Source of the DNA: Verrucomicrobiales bacterium
GTDB lineage: Bacteria; Verrucomicrobiota; Verrucomicrobiia; Methylacidiphilales; JAAUTS01
Assembly: GCA_031279715.1 (NCBI GenBank)
Contig: JAITHY010000041.1
Location: forward strand, 1 to 9,913
Direction: 5' to 3'
Length of the DNA stretch: 9,913 nt
Below are positions 1 to 7,249 of this stretch, piece by piece (positions within the stretch are counted from its first letter, which is position 1; each line of letters begins with the position of its first letter). The notes under the pieces were generated by a model, which did not search any database, was not told the origin of the DNA, and saw only the letters and a list, made by a program, of their open reading frames with translations. The position numbers and the translations under genes were made by a program.

Positions 1-14
1 TTGTTTGTTTTCAT
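1..14 (-). CDS. Start of a minus-strand gene cut by the window edge
   Basis: Only the first four codons and two bases are present (M-K-T-N-). The start is supported by a near-ideal Shine-Dalgarno sequence, AAGGAG, nine bases upstream of the ATG at 14. An in-frame ATG at 41 would add MNTNKEKHK but has no ribosome binding site. The MKT start, preceded by a short N/K-rich in-frame extension, resembles the start of the PEP-CTERM gene at 3596-3626, which reads MTNNQRKNKT before MKTQ. Lysine soon after the start fits a signal peptide, but nothing of the product beyond residue 4 is visible. Function unknown; a secreted product is only a guess. Confidence 0.5.
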
Positions 15-23
15 TTTGTGTTT

Positions 24-29
24 CTCCTT
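24..29 (-). promoter_or_regulatory. Ribosome binding site of the left-edge gene
   Basis: AAGGAG on the minus strand, with a 9-base A-rich spacer before the ATG at 14. It is the best Shine-Dalgarno match in the window and decides between the two in-frame starts at 41 and 14 in favour of 14. Confidence 0.6.
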
Positions 30-283
30 GTTGGTGTTCATAAAATTGTTGAAGAAGTTAATTTCCCTTTCGCAGAGGGGAATGGGGTTGGAGGGTCATG
101 GGGCTTGGGGTGCGGCGGCGCTGTTTGGCCACCATGAGGGTTTGGGGTGTTTGAGGCGGCTTTTGTGCTGACGTTGGATGGGCTGGGGCGTGGGCGAGGG
201 TTCGTCGACGGGGTTGATTTTGCTGTTTCTGTTCATGCGGATGCTCCGGTTGGGGTTAAATGAGGCAAAACGGGAGTTTGGAG

Positions 284-346
284 AACGACTGCCGGAACTT
301 GTACAACGACTGCGCAAACTTGTACAACGGCTGTACGAACTTGGAC
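284..346. repeat. 21-bp tandem repeat, three units, with TTGTACAA cores
   Basis: Units 284-304, 305-325 and 326-346 share the pattern AACGRCTGnnnnAACTTGKAC; a degenerate fourth unit follows from 347. At each unit junction sits an 8-bp core: perfect palindrome TTGTACAA at 299-306 and 320-327, and TTGGACAA at 341-348, spaced exactly 21 bp, i.e. about two helical turns. In the plus frame the units would encode a leucine heptad pattern (LPELVQR, LRKLVQR, LYELGQW), an automatic result of a 21-bp period. It could be an iteron or operator-like array, a dispersed intergenic repeat, or a neutral tandem repeat. Confidence 0.7.
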
Positions 347-486
347 AATGGCAGCGCAAGTCCCTGCCATTGTGTTGATTAAGTTAAATACTCTCCCGGA
401 AAGAGTAAAAAGGACTGAAAAAACGGCTTGGAAGGCGGCAAAGGTTCCGCCCTTTACGAGCGGACTGGGCAAAGATGGCTCATAAT

Positions 487-518
487 GCGATTCTGCGATT
501 CTGCGATTCTGCGATTCT
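487..518. repeat. 8-bp microsatellite, four perfect copies of GCGATTCT
   Basis: Four uninterrupted, identical copies of GCGATTCT directly abut one another. They lie in non-coding DNA about 200 bp upstream of recO. The 8-bp period would shift any reading frame, which supports the view that no protein is encoded here. Such tracts are prone to slipped-strand length change. Confidence 0.85.
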
Positions 519-623
519 ACTCTGCACCATAGGCCGCCCAAGCTATACAAAAATCATGCCCCGTCAAGGATTTTTTATGTTTGTTGAAAACTATTTTCTC
601 GCAGAGACGGCACTGGGGCGCCG

Positions 624-652
624 TTGGCTTACACCTTGTTGCCCTATATAAG
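624..652 (+). promoter_or_regulatory. Candidate sigma70-type promoter for recO
   Basis: TTGGCT (624-629), a 17-bp spacer, then TATAAG (647-652) gives a moderate match to the -35/-10 consensus, followed by a roughly 55-base A+T-rich leader to the recO ATG at 715. The -35 is weak and the A+T-rich spacer makes chance matches likely. Confidence 0.3.
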
Positions 653-714
653 TGAATTTAGGTTGATTGAACATCCTGTTAATCCTATCCCAACTTGGAT
701 AACATCAAAACGCG

Positions 715-1257
715 ATGGAAGACCAGGGTATCATCTTGCGGCGGCTGCCGTATTCGGAGACCAGCCTGATTGTGAGCTGGCTCACGGAGCGGCACGGGCT
801 GGTGCGGACGCTCGCCAAGGGGGCGGCGAAACCGCGGCAGCCGCTTTATGGCAGGACGGATGTGTTTTCGCAGGGGCGCGTGTGCTGGGCGCCGTCGGCG
901 CGGTCGCAGTTGCATATTTTGCGGGAGGTCACTGTTGAGCAGGCCAATCGCGAGCTTGCGAAGTCTTACGCGAGTTTGCTGGCGGCGACGTATTTTGGCG
1001 AGGTGATTGAGTTGCTGGTTGAGCCGCAGCATCCCGAGCCGGAGATTTTTGATTTGTTCCGCAAGGCGCTTGGGTACTTGCGGGAGAGGCCGGCCAGCGC
1101 GCTGTTGGTGGAGCGGTTTGAGCGCAAGTTGCTCGGCATTCTCGGGCTGAACCACAGCGGGCAGGCCATTGAGCAACTGCGCCGCCACGCTTATCCGCGG
1201 CAGCCGAAAACTTACCGGCGTTTGAAACATGAACTCACCCATTCACCAACAATTTGA
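715..1257 (+). CDS. recO: DNA repair protein RecO, short form
   Basis: RecO is the mediator that loads RecA on SSB-coated single-stranded DNA in the RecF pathway, with RecR. The N-terminal OB-fold signature is clear: EDQGIILRRLPYSETSLIV at residues 2-20, then LTERHGLVRTLAKGA near residues 23-37. The helical C-terminal part follows (ERFERKLLGILGL near residues 123-135). The protein has 180 residues, against about 240 in typical RecO such as E. coli's. The piece that normally follows the ELxLLxxLG helix and often carries a zinc-binding Cys cluster is missing; the only Cys is near residue 57. The ATG at 715 places the conserved start correctly but has no good Shine-Dalgarno. The 3' end overlaps the next gene by 29 bp, so the two are probably cotranscribed. 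Confidence 0.9.
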   Translation: MEDQGIILRRLPYSETSLIVSWLTERHGLVRTLAKGAAKPRQPLYGRTDVFSQGRVCWAPSARSQLHILREVTVEQANRELAKSYASLLAATYFGEVIELLVEPQHPEPEIFDLFRKALGYLRERPASALLVERFERKLLGILGLNHSGQAIEQLRRHAYPRQPKTYRRLKHELTHSPTI

Positions 1258-1849
1258 CGGCTGGCTTGAATTTGCGCCGCTGACGGTCAGCGCGCTGTCG
1301 CACCGGTTCGCGCTGCGCCGCGAGCCGCCCGCCCTGGCGCCGGTGTTTCCGTTCGCTGACAGTCAACACGTTCAGGCGGAGCAGGTGCATGGAAATTTGG
1401 TCGCCCGCGTCACGGACGCCGACCATCAGCGGGTGATGGACGGGGCGGACGCGCTGGTGACGGACAGCGCGCGGCTGACGCTCGCCATTCGCACGGCGGA
1501 TTGCGGGCCGGTGTATTTTTTTGACCCGGAGCGGCGCGCCATCGGGCTGGCGCATTCGGGGAGAAAGGGGACGGCGCTGAACATCACGGGCGCGACGGTC
1601 AGCGCGATGGGCGGGCATTTCGGCACGCGGGCGCGGGATTTGGTGGTGGTGCTGGGGCCGTGCATCCGGCCGCCGCATTATGAGGTTGATTTTGCGGTGA
1701 CCATCAGCGAGCAGGCAAGGGCGGCGGGGGTGGAAAAATTTTACGATTGCGGACTGAACACCGGCGCTGACGCCCGGCGGTTTTATTCTTACCGGATGGA
1801 GCGGGGCAAGACGGGGCGGCATTACGCGTTTCTCATGCTCAACGGCTGA
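1229..1849 (+). CDS. Laccase-domain (PgeF/YfiH/YlmD) family protein
   Basis: This 206-residue protein belongs to the multicopper polyphenol oxidase (laccase) domain family. Members act on purine nucleosides, and PgeF edits peptidoglycan precursors. The three expected metal ligands are present: His54 in EQVHG, Cys92 in RTADCGP and His109 in GLAHSG. Other family marks are DALVT near residue 74, LGPCIRPPHYEV (142-153) and a C-terminal SYRMERGKTGR (187-197). It is somewhat short (family members are usually about 240-270) and diverges where AHAGWRG is usual, reading AHSGRKG. The start at 1229 lies inside the recO 3' end; no Shine-Dalgarno is obvious, consistent with coupled translation. The stop TGA falls inside a copy of the GCTGAC word. 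Whether it edits peptidoglycan or acts on nucleosides cannot be told from sequence. Confidence 0.85.
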   Translation: MNSPIHQQFDGWLEFAPLTVSALSHRFALRREPPALAPVFPFADSQHVQAEQVHGNLVARVTDADHQRVMDGADALVTDSARLTLAIRTADCGPVYFFDPERRAIGLAHSGRKGTALNITGATVSAMGGHFGTRARDLVVVLGPCIRPPHYEVDFAVTISEQARAAGVEKFYDCGLNTGADARRFYSYRMERGKTGRHYAFLMLNG

Positions 1850-1857
1850 CGCCCAGC

Positions 1858-1879
1858 GGCCGCGTTTCGCGCCAGTTTT
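1858..1879 (+). terminator. Weak terminator candidate after the recO/laccase-domain pair
   Basis: GGCCGCG-TTT-CGCGCC forms a six-pair G+C stem with one bulged C and a 3-base loop, followed by AGTTTT. It begins 9 bases after the laccase-domain stop and overlaps the 3' end of the convergent PEP-CTERM gene. The stem is short and the T run only four bases. Confidence 0.35.
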
Positions 1880-3596
1880 AACGCCGCCGCCTCATCACCG
1901 CCAGCAACGCCGCGCCGGTGAGCAGCAGTGTCAATGCCGAGGGTTCGGGGATGGCGCTGACACTCAACAAGCCGGCGCCGCTGAAGATAACCGCGCCCAA
2001 GGCTGTGTTCAGTTCGGTGTGGTTGTAGCCTTGGCCAATGACGAGGTTGCTGATGGTCACGCCGTCGAGCAAAAGGCTGTCTATCACCGCCGTGCCGCTG
2101 TAGTTCAAGTTCACCATCGCGCCCGTCCACACAGACAAGTCCGCCACGCCGCCGAGGGCGTTGACGTTGTCCAGTTGCAAAGCGCCGGCGCTGACGATGG
2201 TGTCGCCCGCATAGGTGTTCGCGCCGCCGAGCAACAGCGTGCCGTTGCCGGCTTTGGCGAGGCCGCCCGCGCCGTTGACTTCGCCGTTGATGGTGATTTG
2301 GCTGCCGTTGGTGTCAAACGTCACCCCGCCGTTCGCGTCGCTGAGCGTCACCGCCAGCGCCGCGTCAATGGCGAAACTGTCTCGCGCCCGCACCACGCCG
2401 CCGCTCAAGGTGATGAGGTTCTCGCCCATCGCGTAAATTGAATCCTTTTGGATGCCGCCCGCGCCGAGCGTCAGCGTGCCGCCGCTGACCAGCAGCGCCG
2501 CCGTGCTGGTCGCCGCCCAGCGCCCGCTGCGCGGCTCGTTGCTGCCGCCAAAATAAATCCCGTGCGTGTTCACCGCGCCGCCGCTGAGGCTCAGCATCGC
2601 CTTGCCGTCCACGTCTGTCTTTCCGCTGTTGTTGTCCATGTGGCCGAGCAGGATGCCGTTGGTGCCGCTGTTGAAGATGGAGTCGGGGTTGACGTTCAAC
2701 GTGCCGCCGCTGACAGTGATGAGGCCGAGACCGGCGCCGTTGCCGTTGCCGTTCATCACCGCCACGCCGCCCTCGAAACTGGCGACCCCCTGCCTCACTT
2801 CAAAGGCGCCATTGTTGTTCGACTGGCCGATTTTGCTTTGCGCGATGTTGTGCCACACCGCCTGTGTGAACACCGCGTTGGGATTGTCCATGATGATGGC
2901 GCCCTGCAACATTTCCAGCGTCAGCAAGTTCACCGCCACCGCGTCCGTGTTACCGCGCCCCACATACGAGGCGTGGGTGGAAAACGTGGTCAATTGTCGC
3001 ATGACGTATGTCCCCGCGTTAAACATCACCGAAATGTCCTCGTCCCAAAATCCCAGCCACCAAGTGCTGTTCCCGAACTGCCGCCCGCCATACTCAAACG
3101 TGGTCTCCGAACGCCCGCCGCCGGTGAGATACAAATCGTTGTTCACGTTGTAACCCAGCGCGCGAAACGCGAAAGTCTGGTTGTCAGCCGTAATCAAATG
3201 AGCGCTGACATGCGCCTCGTTGACACGGTTCAACTGGATTCGTGAATCCGGCGCGCTGAACGTCACCGTCCCGCCGCTAAACGCGAAGTCCGCCCGCACC
3301 GTCCAATCGTCCCCCCAGTCGCCCGGCGTGCCGAACGCCCATGTGCCGCTGACGCTGACGTTGCCGTCAATGACCACGCTGGTGGTGCTGCCGGCGGCTT
3401 GGCTGAACACCGCCGCGTTGCCATCCACCCATGCTGTCGGGCTGGGAACGCCATCCACCCAGCTCACGCTGGTGGCGTCCCAAGTGCCGCTGGCGCCAGC
3501 GGACCAAGTCAGGGTATCCGCCGAGGTATTGAACGCCGCCATGCCGCTGAGAGTCAGCAGCAACACGGCCCGTTTGATTAGCATTTGTGTTTTCAT
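1878..3596 (-). CDS. Secreted beta-strand-repeat protein with PEP-CTERM sorting tail
   Basis: From the ATG at 3596 the product has 572 residues. A signal peptide (MKTQMLIKRAVLLLTLSGMAAF, likely cleaved after NTSA near residue 26) leads into a Gly/Ser/Thr/Asn-rich body of short beta-strand motifs (VSGGTL, LSGGAVNT, LTLSGG). One clear autotransporter-associated repeat (GGLAKAGNGTLLLGGANTY) lies near residue 440. The C-terminus is a textbook PEP-CTERM signal: IPEPSAL, a hydrophobic stretch, then MRRRR. In PEP-CTERM organisms such tails are processed by an exosortase and the protein is exported to the surface or extracellular matrix. I see no Cys and no beta-barrel, so it is not a classical autotransporter. 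An upstream in-frame ATG at 3626 would add ten residues ahead of the signal peptide; neither start has a strong ribosome binding site. Confidence 0.88.
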   Translation of the reverse strand: MKTQMLIKRAVLLLTLSGMAAFNTSADTLTWSAGASGTWDATSVSWVDGVPSPTAWVDGNAAVFSQAAGSTTSVVIDGNVSVSGTWAFGTPGDWGDDWTVRADFAFSGGTVTFSAPDSRIQLNRVNEAHVSAHLITADNQTFAFRALGYNVNNDLYLTGGGRSETTFEYGGRQFGNSTWWLGFWDEDISVMFNAGTYVMRQLTTFSTHASYVGRGNTDAVAVNLLTLEMLQGAIIMDNPNAVFTQAVWHNIAQSKIGQSNNNGAFEVRQGVASFEGGVAVMNGNGNGAGLGLITVSGGTLNVNPDSIFNSGTNGILLGHMDNNSGKTDVDGKAMLSLSGGAVNTHGIYFGGSNEPRSGRWAATSTAALLVSGGTLTLGAGGIQKDSIYAMGENLITLSGGVVRARDSFAIDAALAVTLSDANGGVTFDTNGSQITINGEVNGAGGLAKAGNGTLLLGGANTYAGDTIVSAGALQLDNVNALGGVADLSVWTGAMVNLNYSGTAVIDSLLLDGVTISNLVIGQGYNHTELNTALGAVIFSGAGLLSVSAIPEPSALTLLLTGAALLAVMRRRR

Positions 3597-3667
3597 TGTT
3601 TTATTTTTTCTTTGGTTGTTGGTCATGGCTTCGCCGCAAAGACGACCCGTCCTTGTCGTGAAAATGG

Positions 3668-3696
3668 AGTGTCTCTTAGGGGAAGATGGCTGTCAA
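3668..3696 (-). promoter_or_regulatory. Proximal promoter candidate of the PEP-CTERM gene
   Basis: A perfect -35 TTGACA (minus strand of 3691-3696), a 17-bp spacer and a poor -10 GACACT (3668-3673). Transcription would begin near 3661, leaving a leader of about 65 bases to the ATG at 3596. The exact -35 and correct spacing support it; the weak -10 may mean that an activator or alternative sigma factor is needed. Confidence 0.35.
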
Positions 3697-3780
3697 TCAG
3701 GCTAAAAACGAGGGCAGATTTGTCCTCATTCCGATTGCCGATTGTAGCATCATGGTCAATGCTTTGCGGAATCTTTTCAT
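3697..3780 (-). CDS. Possible 27-residue leaderless small ORF
   Basis: An ATG at 3780 opens a 27-codon frame (MKRFRKALTMMLQSAIGMRT, then NLPSFLA) ending in TGA at 3697, immediately before the next TTGACA box. The ATG sits 7 bases after the -10 of the distal promoter candidate, where transcription would start, so translation would be leaderless. The N-terminus is basic and amphipathic. It may be a leader peptide or a chance frame; I recognise no family, and the only support is the promoter geometry. Confidence 0.2.
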   Translation of the reverse strand: MKRFRKALTMMLQSAIGMRTNLPSFLA

Positions 3781-3787
3781 GGGGTGC

Positions 3788-3815
3788 AGAGTAGTGTTTA
3801 CACCAATGCTGTCAA
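3788..3815 (-). promoter_or_regulatory. Distal promoter candidate, TTGACA-16-TACTCT
   Basis: Perfect -35 TTGACA (minus strand of 3810-3815), 16-bp spacer and -10 TACTCT (3788-3793), which keeps the TAnnnT core. It lies 30 bp after the stop of the DUF2062 gene, so it starts a new transcription unit read toward the PEP-CTERM gene. It would give either a leaderless small transcript or a roughly 185-base leader. Confidence 0.5.
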
Positions 3816-3845
3816 CAGTTTTTTTATAAAGGTGAAAATAGTTGT

Positions 3846-4403
3846 TTAATGGGAAGCGCCATCCCGCTGGCGCCATGCCAGCCGCACCAGCAGATAACTG
3901 CCGACGCCGAAAATGACGCCCAGCAACGTGCAACCGAGGAATAGCGGCCACACGGCCTCGGCAAAAATGTGCTCCACCGGAACGCCGGCGTGGTGGAAAT
4001 GTTTTTTCAACAAAAAATAATCCCAAAAATTTTCACAAATGTCCCTGATAATGGCCAGATGCCGGCTCGGAATGCGCAGCACCCAGCAACCGAACAAATA
4101 CGCGCCGGCATAGTAAAATGGCGCGGTGAACACATTGGTCAGCCACTGAACGCTGAACGTCAGCGGAATGTTGGCGCGAAACACTACCGCAAAAAAAGTG
4201 GCGATAACCGTGTGCAATCCGAAGAACGGCGACGCCGCCACCAGCAGCCCGATGCAGCACGCCCGCGCCGTCGAGTTTTTCCGCAACAGCCACAGCTCCC
4301 TGTCCAGCAAACAATCCCCCAGCCAGCCGTGCAGCCAGCTGTTCCGCAATTTCAAACGGGAGCAACCCGCCTTGTGCAACCGCCGGTAAAATTTCAATTT
4401 CAT
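3846..4403 (-). CDS. DUF2062 domain membrane protein
   Basis: The 185-residue product matches the DUF2062 family. A basic N-terminus (residues 1-46) is followed by the family signature ARACCIGLLVAASPFFGLHT (46-65), a hydrophobic hairpin with ANIPLTFSVQWLTNVFTAPF (77-96), and a last membrane segment near 152-175 (LFLGCTLLGVIFGVGSYLLV). Three or so membrane segments place it in the inner membrane. The family has no firm biochemical role; it sometimes occurs near cell-envelope glycosyltransferase genes, which are not seen here. The ATG overlaps the stop of the Sel1-repeat gene in an ATGA arrangement (4400-4403), so translation is probably coupled, and it is the last gene of the four-gene operon. 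Confidence 0.82.
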   Translation of the reverse strand: MKLKFYRRLHKAGCSRLKLRNSWLHGWLGDCLLDRELWLLRKNSTARACCIGLLVAASPFFGLHTVIATFFAVVFRANIPLTFSVQWLTNVFTAPFYYAGAYLFGCWVLRIPSRHLAIIRDICENFWDYFLLKKHFHHAGVPVEHIFAEAVWPLFLGCTLLGVIFGVGSYLLVRLAWRQRDGASH

Positions 4404-5266
4404 CTGTTGTTAATCGTTTTCGGCGCCGCTGTAAATTGTCCGGCCAGTTCCCGCGCCCTGGCGACGTTGGCGGGGGACATGATGTCGGCGAGACGCCCGG
4501 CGTCTTCCTTCGCCTGTTCGTCACTCTTGGCGGCGATGAGGTACCATTTCAACGCGCTGACACTGTCCGGCTTTTTTCCCGACTCGTGCAGCACGGCGAG
4601 ATTATATTGTGCGTTCACGGAGCCTTGATTGGCGGCGCACGCCAGCCATTTGATTCCAAGCGTCAAATTTTGCTCCACCCCGTTTCCCTGCGCGTACATC
4701 AGGCCCAAATCGTTTTGCGCCCTCACCGCGCCACGGTCAGCGGCCTTCCCAAACCACAGCGCCGCCTGCTTTCCATCCGCCAGCACGCCCCAACCCTTCA
4801 TGTAACAAATTCCCATCACGCCTTGCGCGTCCACATCATCAGCGTCCGCCGCCTTGCGAATCCACTCCGCGCCGACCTTGCTGTCCTGCTCCGTGCCGAT
4901 GCCTTGCAAATGCATTTTCCCCAGGTTGAACATCGCCGGCGCATAACCCGCTGAGGCTGACTTTTTATACCACGTCATCGCCATCGCGAAATCAAGCTCA
5001 ACCCCAAAACCGTTTGCCAAACAGACGCCAACCATATTCATCGCCCGCGCATTCCCGCTGTCAGCGGCTTTTAGCAGCCACTCGTAGCCCTTCCGCTGAT
5101 CGCGCGCCGCTTTGATGCCTTGCAAATACATCGTGCCCAGTGTCAGCATCGACTCCTGATCACCCGACTCCGCCGCCCTGGCCAGTTCCGCCGGAGTGTT
5201 CAATTCCGCGCCGCTGACGCTGACACTCGCCGTCAACGCCAAAATTACCAATCGTAAATCAGCCAT
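4400..5266 (-). CDS. Secreted Sel1-repeat (TPR-like) protein
   Basis: The 288-residue protein has a short N-terminal hydrophobic segment (RLVILALTASVSVSGA, 5-20) that looks like a signal peptide. About six Sel1 repeats follow (residues 25-245), each about 36 residues with the A-x-x-x-LGxMYxxGxGVxxD-xxxAxxWxxKAA pattern, for example AMFNLGKMHLQGIGTEQD at 111-128 and AQNDLGLMYAQGNGVEQN at 183-200. Sel1 repeats form a TPR-like alpha-solenoid that holds protein partners; no enzymatic motif is visible. The start has a good ribosome binding site, AGGA, 8 bases upstream, which contains the TAG stop of the metallophosphoesterase gene. Its role is probably as a periplasmic scaffold, but the partner is unknown. 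Confidence 0.88.
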   Translation of the reverse strand: MADLRLVILALTASVSVSGAELNTPAELARAAESGDQESMLTLGTMYLQGIKAARDQRKGYEWLLKAADSGNARAMNMVGVCLANGFGVELDFAMAMTWYKKSASAGYAPAMFNLGKMHLQGIGTEQDSKVGAEWIRKAADADDVDAQGVMGICYMKGWGVLADGKQAALWFGKAADRGAVRAQNDLGLMYAQGNGVEQNLTLGIKWLACAANQGSVNAQYNLAVLHESGKKPDSVSALKWYLIAAKSDEQAKEDAGRLADIMSPANVARARELAGQFTAAPKTINNR

Positions 5267-5269
5267 CGC

Positions 5270-5278
5270 AATTTCCTA
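5270..5278 (-). promoter_or_regulatory. Ribosome binding site of the Sel1 gene overlapping a stop codon
   Basis: TAGGAAATT on the minus strand. The TAG stop of the upstream metallophosphoesterase (5276-5278) is part of the AGGA Shine-Dalgarno of the Sel1 gene, whose ATG begins at 5266. This supports cotranscription and coupling. Confidence 0.55.
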
Positions 5279-6013
5279 AATTCCCGCGCCAATCCGCGCG
5301 GCCAACTGCTCCGGCAAGCCGACTTGCCGGATTTTTTCCTGCGCCCGCGGCAAGTCATACGCCAGCCGTCGATATTCAATTCTGTTCTCCGACGGCGAAT
5401 AAATCACATAACTCGCCCGCCAATCGCGGTCGCGCGGCTGCCCCACCGCGCCCACGTCCACCAGATACCGGGTCCCCCGCTGCAACTCCAGCCGCGGCGC
5501 GCGCGACAACTCGCGCACGCCGCGGCTTTTGACAAACACCCGCGCGACGTGCGTGTGTCCGCAAAAACACAACTGCGTGTTCTGGTAAATAAAACTGCTC
5601 TCCGCTTCCAGCGGTTTGGTGATGTAATTCCACTTTGCCGGCTCGTCGAGCGAGGAATGCACCACGGTAAAATTGCCAATCCGCAAGCTCAACGGCAGCC
5701 TGGCGAGCCAGCCCTTGTCCTCCGCTGACAGTCGCTTCTTCGACCACATCACCCCCGCGCCCGCCAAGTCGTTGAAATTTTGCAAGTCCTTTGTCTCCGC
5801 GACCATTTCATCATGGTTCCCCTTGATCACCGGACAATTTAATTCCCGCGCCAACCGCAAACACTCGCGCGGATTGGCGTTGTAGCCGACGATGTCGCCA
5901 AGGCAAACCGGATGCGTCACTTTCTGCGCGACCATGTCATCCAGCACCGCGCAAAACGCCTCCAAGTTGCTGTGGATGTCGCTAAAGATGCCGTATTTTA
6001 TTTTGACTGTCAC
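5276..6013 (-). CDS. Calcineurin-like metallophosphoesterase (YfcE/MJ0936-like)
   Basis: The 245-residue cytoplasmic protein carries all metal-binding motifs of the metallophosphoesterase fold in order: FSDIHSN (Asp12, His14), GDIVGY (Asp40), GNHDE (Asn66, His67), VVHSS (His119) and GHTH (His153, His155). Such enzymes hydrolyse phosphomono- or diesters with a dinuclear metal centre. The compact form with SDIHSN and GDIVGY is typical of the family that includes YfcE-type phosphodiesterases; the substrate cannot be read from the sequence. The start is GTG at 6013; there is no upstream ATG in frame and the next Met is residue 27, after the first motif, so GTG is forced. No Shine-Dalgarno is seen; the gene starts 10 bp after the preceding stop and probably depends on coupled translation. 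Confidence 0.9.
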   Translation of the reverse strand: MTVKIKYGIFSDIHSNLEAFCAVLDDMVAQKVTHPVCLGDIVGYNANPRECLRLARELNCPVIKGNHDEMVAETKDLQNFNDLAGAGVMWSKKRLSAEDKGWLARLPLSLRIGNFTVVHSSLDEPAKWNYITKPLEAESSFIYQNTQLCFCGHTHVARVFVKSRGVRELSRAPRLELQRGTRYLVDVGAVGQPRDRDWRASYVIYSPSENRIEYRRLAYDLPRAQEKIRQVGLPEQLAARIGAGI

Positions 6014-6023
6014 AAAAGCGCGT

Positions 6024-7160
6024 TTACGACGGCACGCCTTCCTCGGCTCCCGTTTCGGAGACTTCGGGAGCCTGCCAGCGTTTTTCGGGGTAGAGGTTGA
6101 TGTCGTCGGGCCGGACGCTGAAGCCGCAGGTCTCGAAGAGATAAGCGACGCCGTCCTTGCTGCCCATGGTCTGGCTCAACTCATGGGCAAAAATTTCGAT
6201 GTATTCCTTGTAAGAATCCAAGTTGAGTTTGCCGTCGAGAACGTCAGCCTCGACACTGCTGTCGTGATTGTCGATGAGTTGCAACATGGCGCGCTTGAGG
6301 AGCAGGCGCAAATTGGGATCAATGGCGCGCGCGAAGGGGCTGGCGGTGCTGTTCTTCTGCCGCAGTTGCGCGGGGTTTGGCTTGGGGCTTAACATGAGGT
6401 TGGTTTCGTTCATAACTATGTCTTGGTTGAGGATTAAATCGTTTTCGGACAAAATGGCCGGCGCTGACGGTGACCCCGCTTGATAGCTGGCGGGCATTAT
6501 CTCTTGTCTGACGGGTTTTGCCGGATGGGTGACGGGCAGCGGCGGTTCCGCTGTGGTGACAACAAGCGTGGGTTGGGGCGGCTCGGCGGGCTTGGTCACG
6601 GGCAGCGACTCGGATTTAATTTCGGCCTTGGCGACAACGGGAGCGGGTTGGGGCGGTAGTTCCGGTTTTGGCTCAGGTTCAGCGATTGGCGCCACAGGAG
6701 CCGGCTCGGGACTGGACACTTCCTTGAGCGGCTCAGGACTGGGTTTCGGACGGTCAGTCTCAGCGGCGGGCTTAGGCGGCTCTATCGGGCGCAGCTTGGG
6801 TAATTTTTCTTTGATGGCGACCGGTTGCACTGGCAGCGGTTTGGATTGTTTGAATTTGGCCGGCGGGGTGCTGAGCACTCTGGGCAAGCCTGCGACACAC
6901 CCAAGAATAATCCCCGTCAGCGCGATGCCACCGGCAGCCCAAAAGTGCCAGCCGCCGCCGCTTTCGTCACCGTTAAAAGTGTAGCCTGCGGAAGACTGTC
7001 CATCCTTGACCACTTTCACATTATCAATGGAAAACTGGGCGCCACGCTGCGAGTTGGCCTGCCATTCGTCAACGCCCCAATCAAGAAAAAACGTGGCACA
7101 CGCCAAGCCGAGCGCAGTGAACAGCACTATTAATAACAAGCCGCTGGCAATACGTAACAT
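6024..7160 (-). CDS. Proline-rich two-TM protein of unknown function
   Basis: I do not recognise a family. The 378-residue product has a first TM segment (IASGLLLIVLFTALGLACAT, 4-23), a loop of about 45 residues (28-71), a second TM segment (HFWAAGGIALTGIILGCVAG, 72-91), and a long Pro/Glu/Lys/Val-rich linker (about 98-235). The linker is built from imperfect PEPxP and PAPV units. A compact, mostly helical C-terminal domain follows (about 272-365: FARAIDPNLRLLLKRAMLQL, then an Asp/Glu-rich helix and VAYLFETCGFSVRP). Both termini are probably on the same side of the membrane, so the C-terminal domain would be a tethered cytoplasmic module. It is the first gene of the operon, behind a good promoter. 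Confidence 0.75.
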   Translation of the reverse strand: MLRIASGLLLIVLFTALGLACATFFLDWGVDEWQANSQRGAQFSIDNVKVVKDGQSSAGYTFNGDESGGGWHFWAAGGIALTGIILGCVAGLPRVLSTPPAKFKQSKPLPVQPVAIKEKLPKLRPIEPPKPAAETDRPKPSPEPLKEVSSPEPAPVAPIAEPEPKPELPPQPAPVVAKAEIKSESLPVTKPAEPPQPTLVVTTAEPPLPVTHPAKPVRQEIMPASYQAGSPSAPAILSENDLILNQDIVMNETNLMLSPKPNPAQLRQKNSTASPFARAIDPNLRLLLKRAMLQLIDNHDSSVEADVLDGKLNLDSYKEYIEIFAHELSQTMGSKDGVAYLFETCGFSVRPDDINLYPEKRWQAPEVSETGAEEGVPS

Positions 7161-7180
7161 GGCAAATAGAATGCGGTCAA

Positions 7181-7210
7181 ATTATATTCCGAGTCAAGTC
7201 TTGTTTGCAA
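7181..7210 (-). promoter_or_regulatory. Sigma70-type promoter of the four-gene operon
   Basis: Perfect -10 TATAAT (minus strand of 7181-7186), 18-bp spacer and -35 TTGCAA (7205-7210, 4/6 match). Transcription would start near 7174, leaving a leader of only about 14 bases before the ATG at 7160, with no Shine-Dalgarno. The -35 touches the terminator of fba. Confidence 0.55.
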
Positions 7211-7239
7211 AAAAGCCGCGACGGGTGCCGCGGCTTTTT
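7210..7239 (-). terminator. Rho-independent terminator of fba, symmetrical
   Basis: AAAAAGCCGCG (7210-7220), an 8-base loop, then CGCGGCTTTTT (7229-7239): a perfect 11-bp inverted repeat with six G/C pairs. The flanking A and T runs provide a U tract for transcripts from either strand. It starts 11 bases downstream of the fba stop codon on the minus strand. Confidence 0.85.
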
Positions 7240-7249
7240 GTCAGCGTGG

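Larger units (their letters stand above)
15..714. other. 700-bp intergenic region with repeats, no convincing gene
   Basis: Apart from the left-edge ribosome binding site, the 21-bp and 8-bp tandem repeats and a weak recO promoter candidate (each listed separately), I see no supported gene. Open frames exist on both strands (for example 178-378 plus, 96-359 minus, 233-550 minus) but are low-complexity, lack ribosome binding sites and match no family I know. The stretch is visibly richer in A+T and homopolymer runs than the genes. It separates a leftward gene (start at 14) from the rightward recO, so it should hold divergent promoters, but I find no strong one for the leftward gene. Confidence 0.6.
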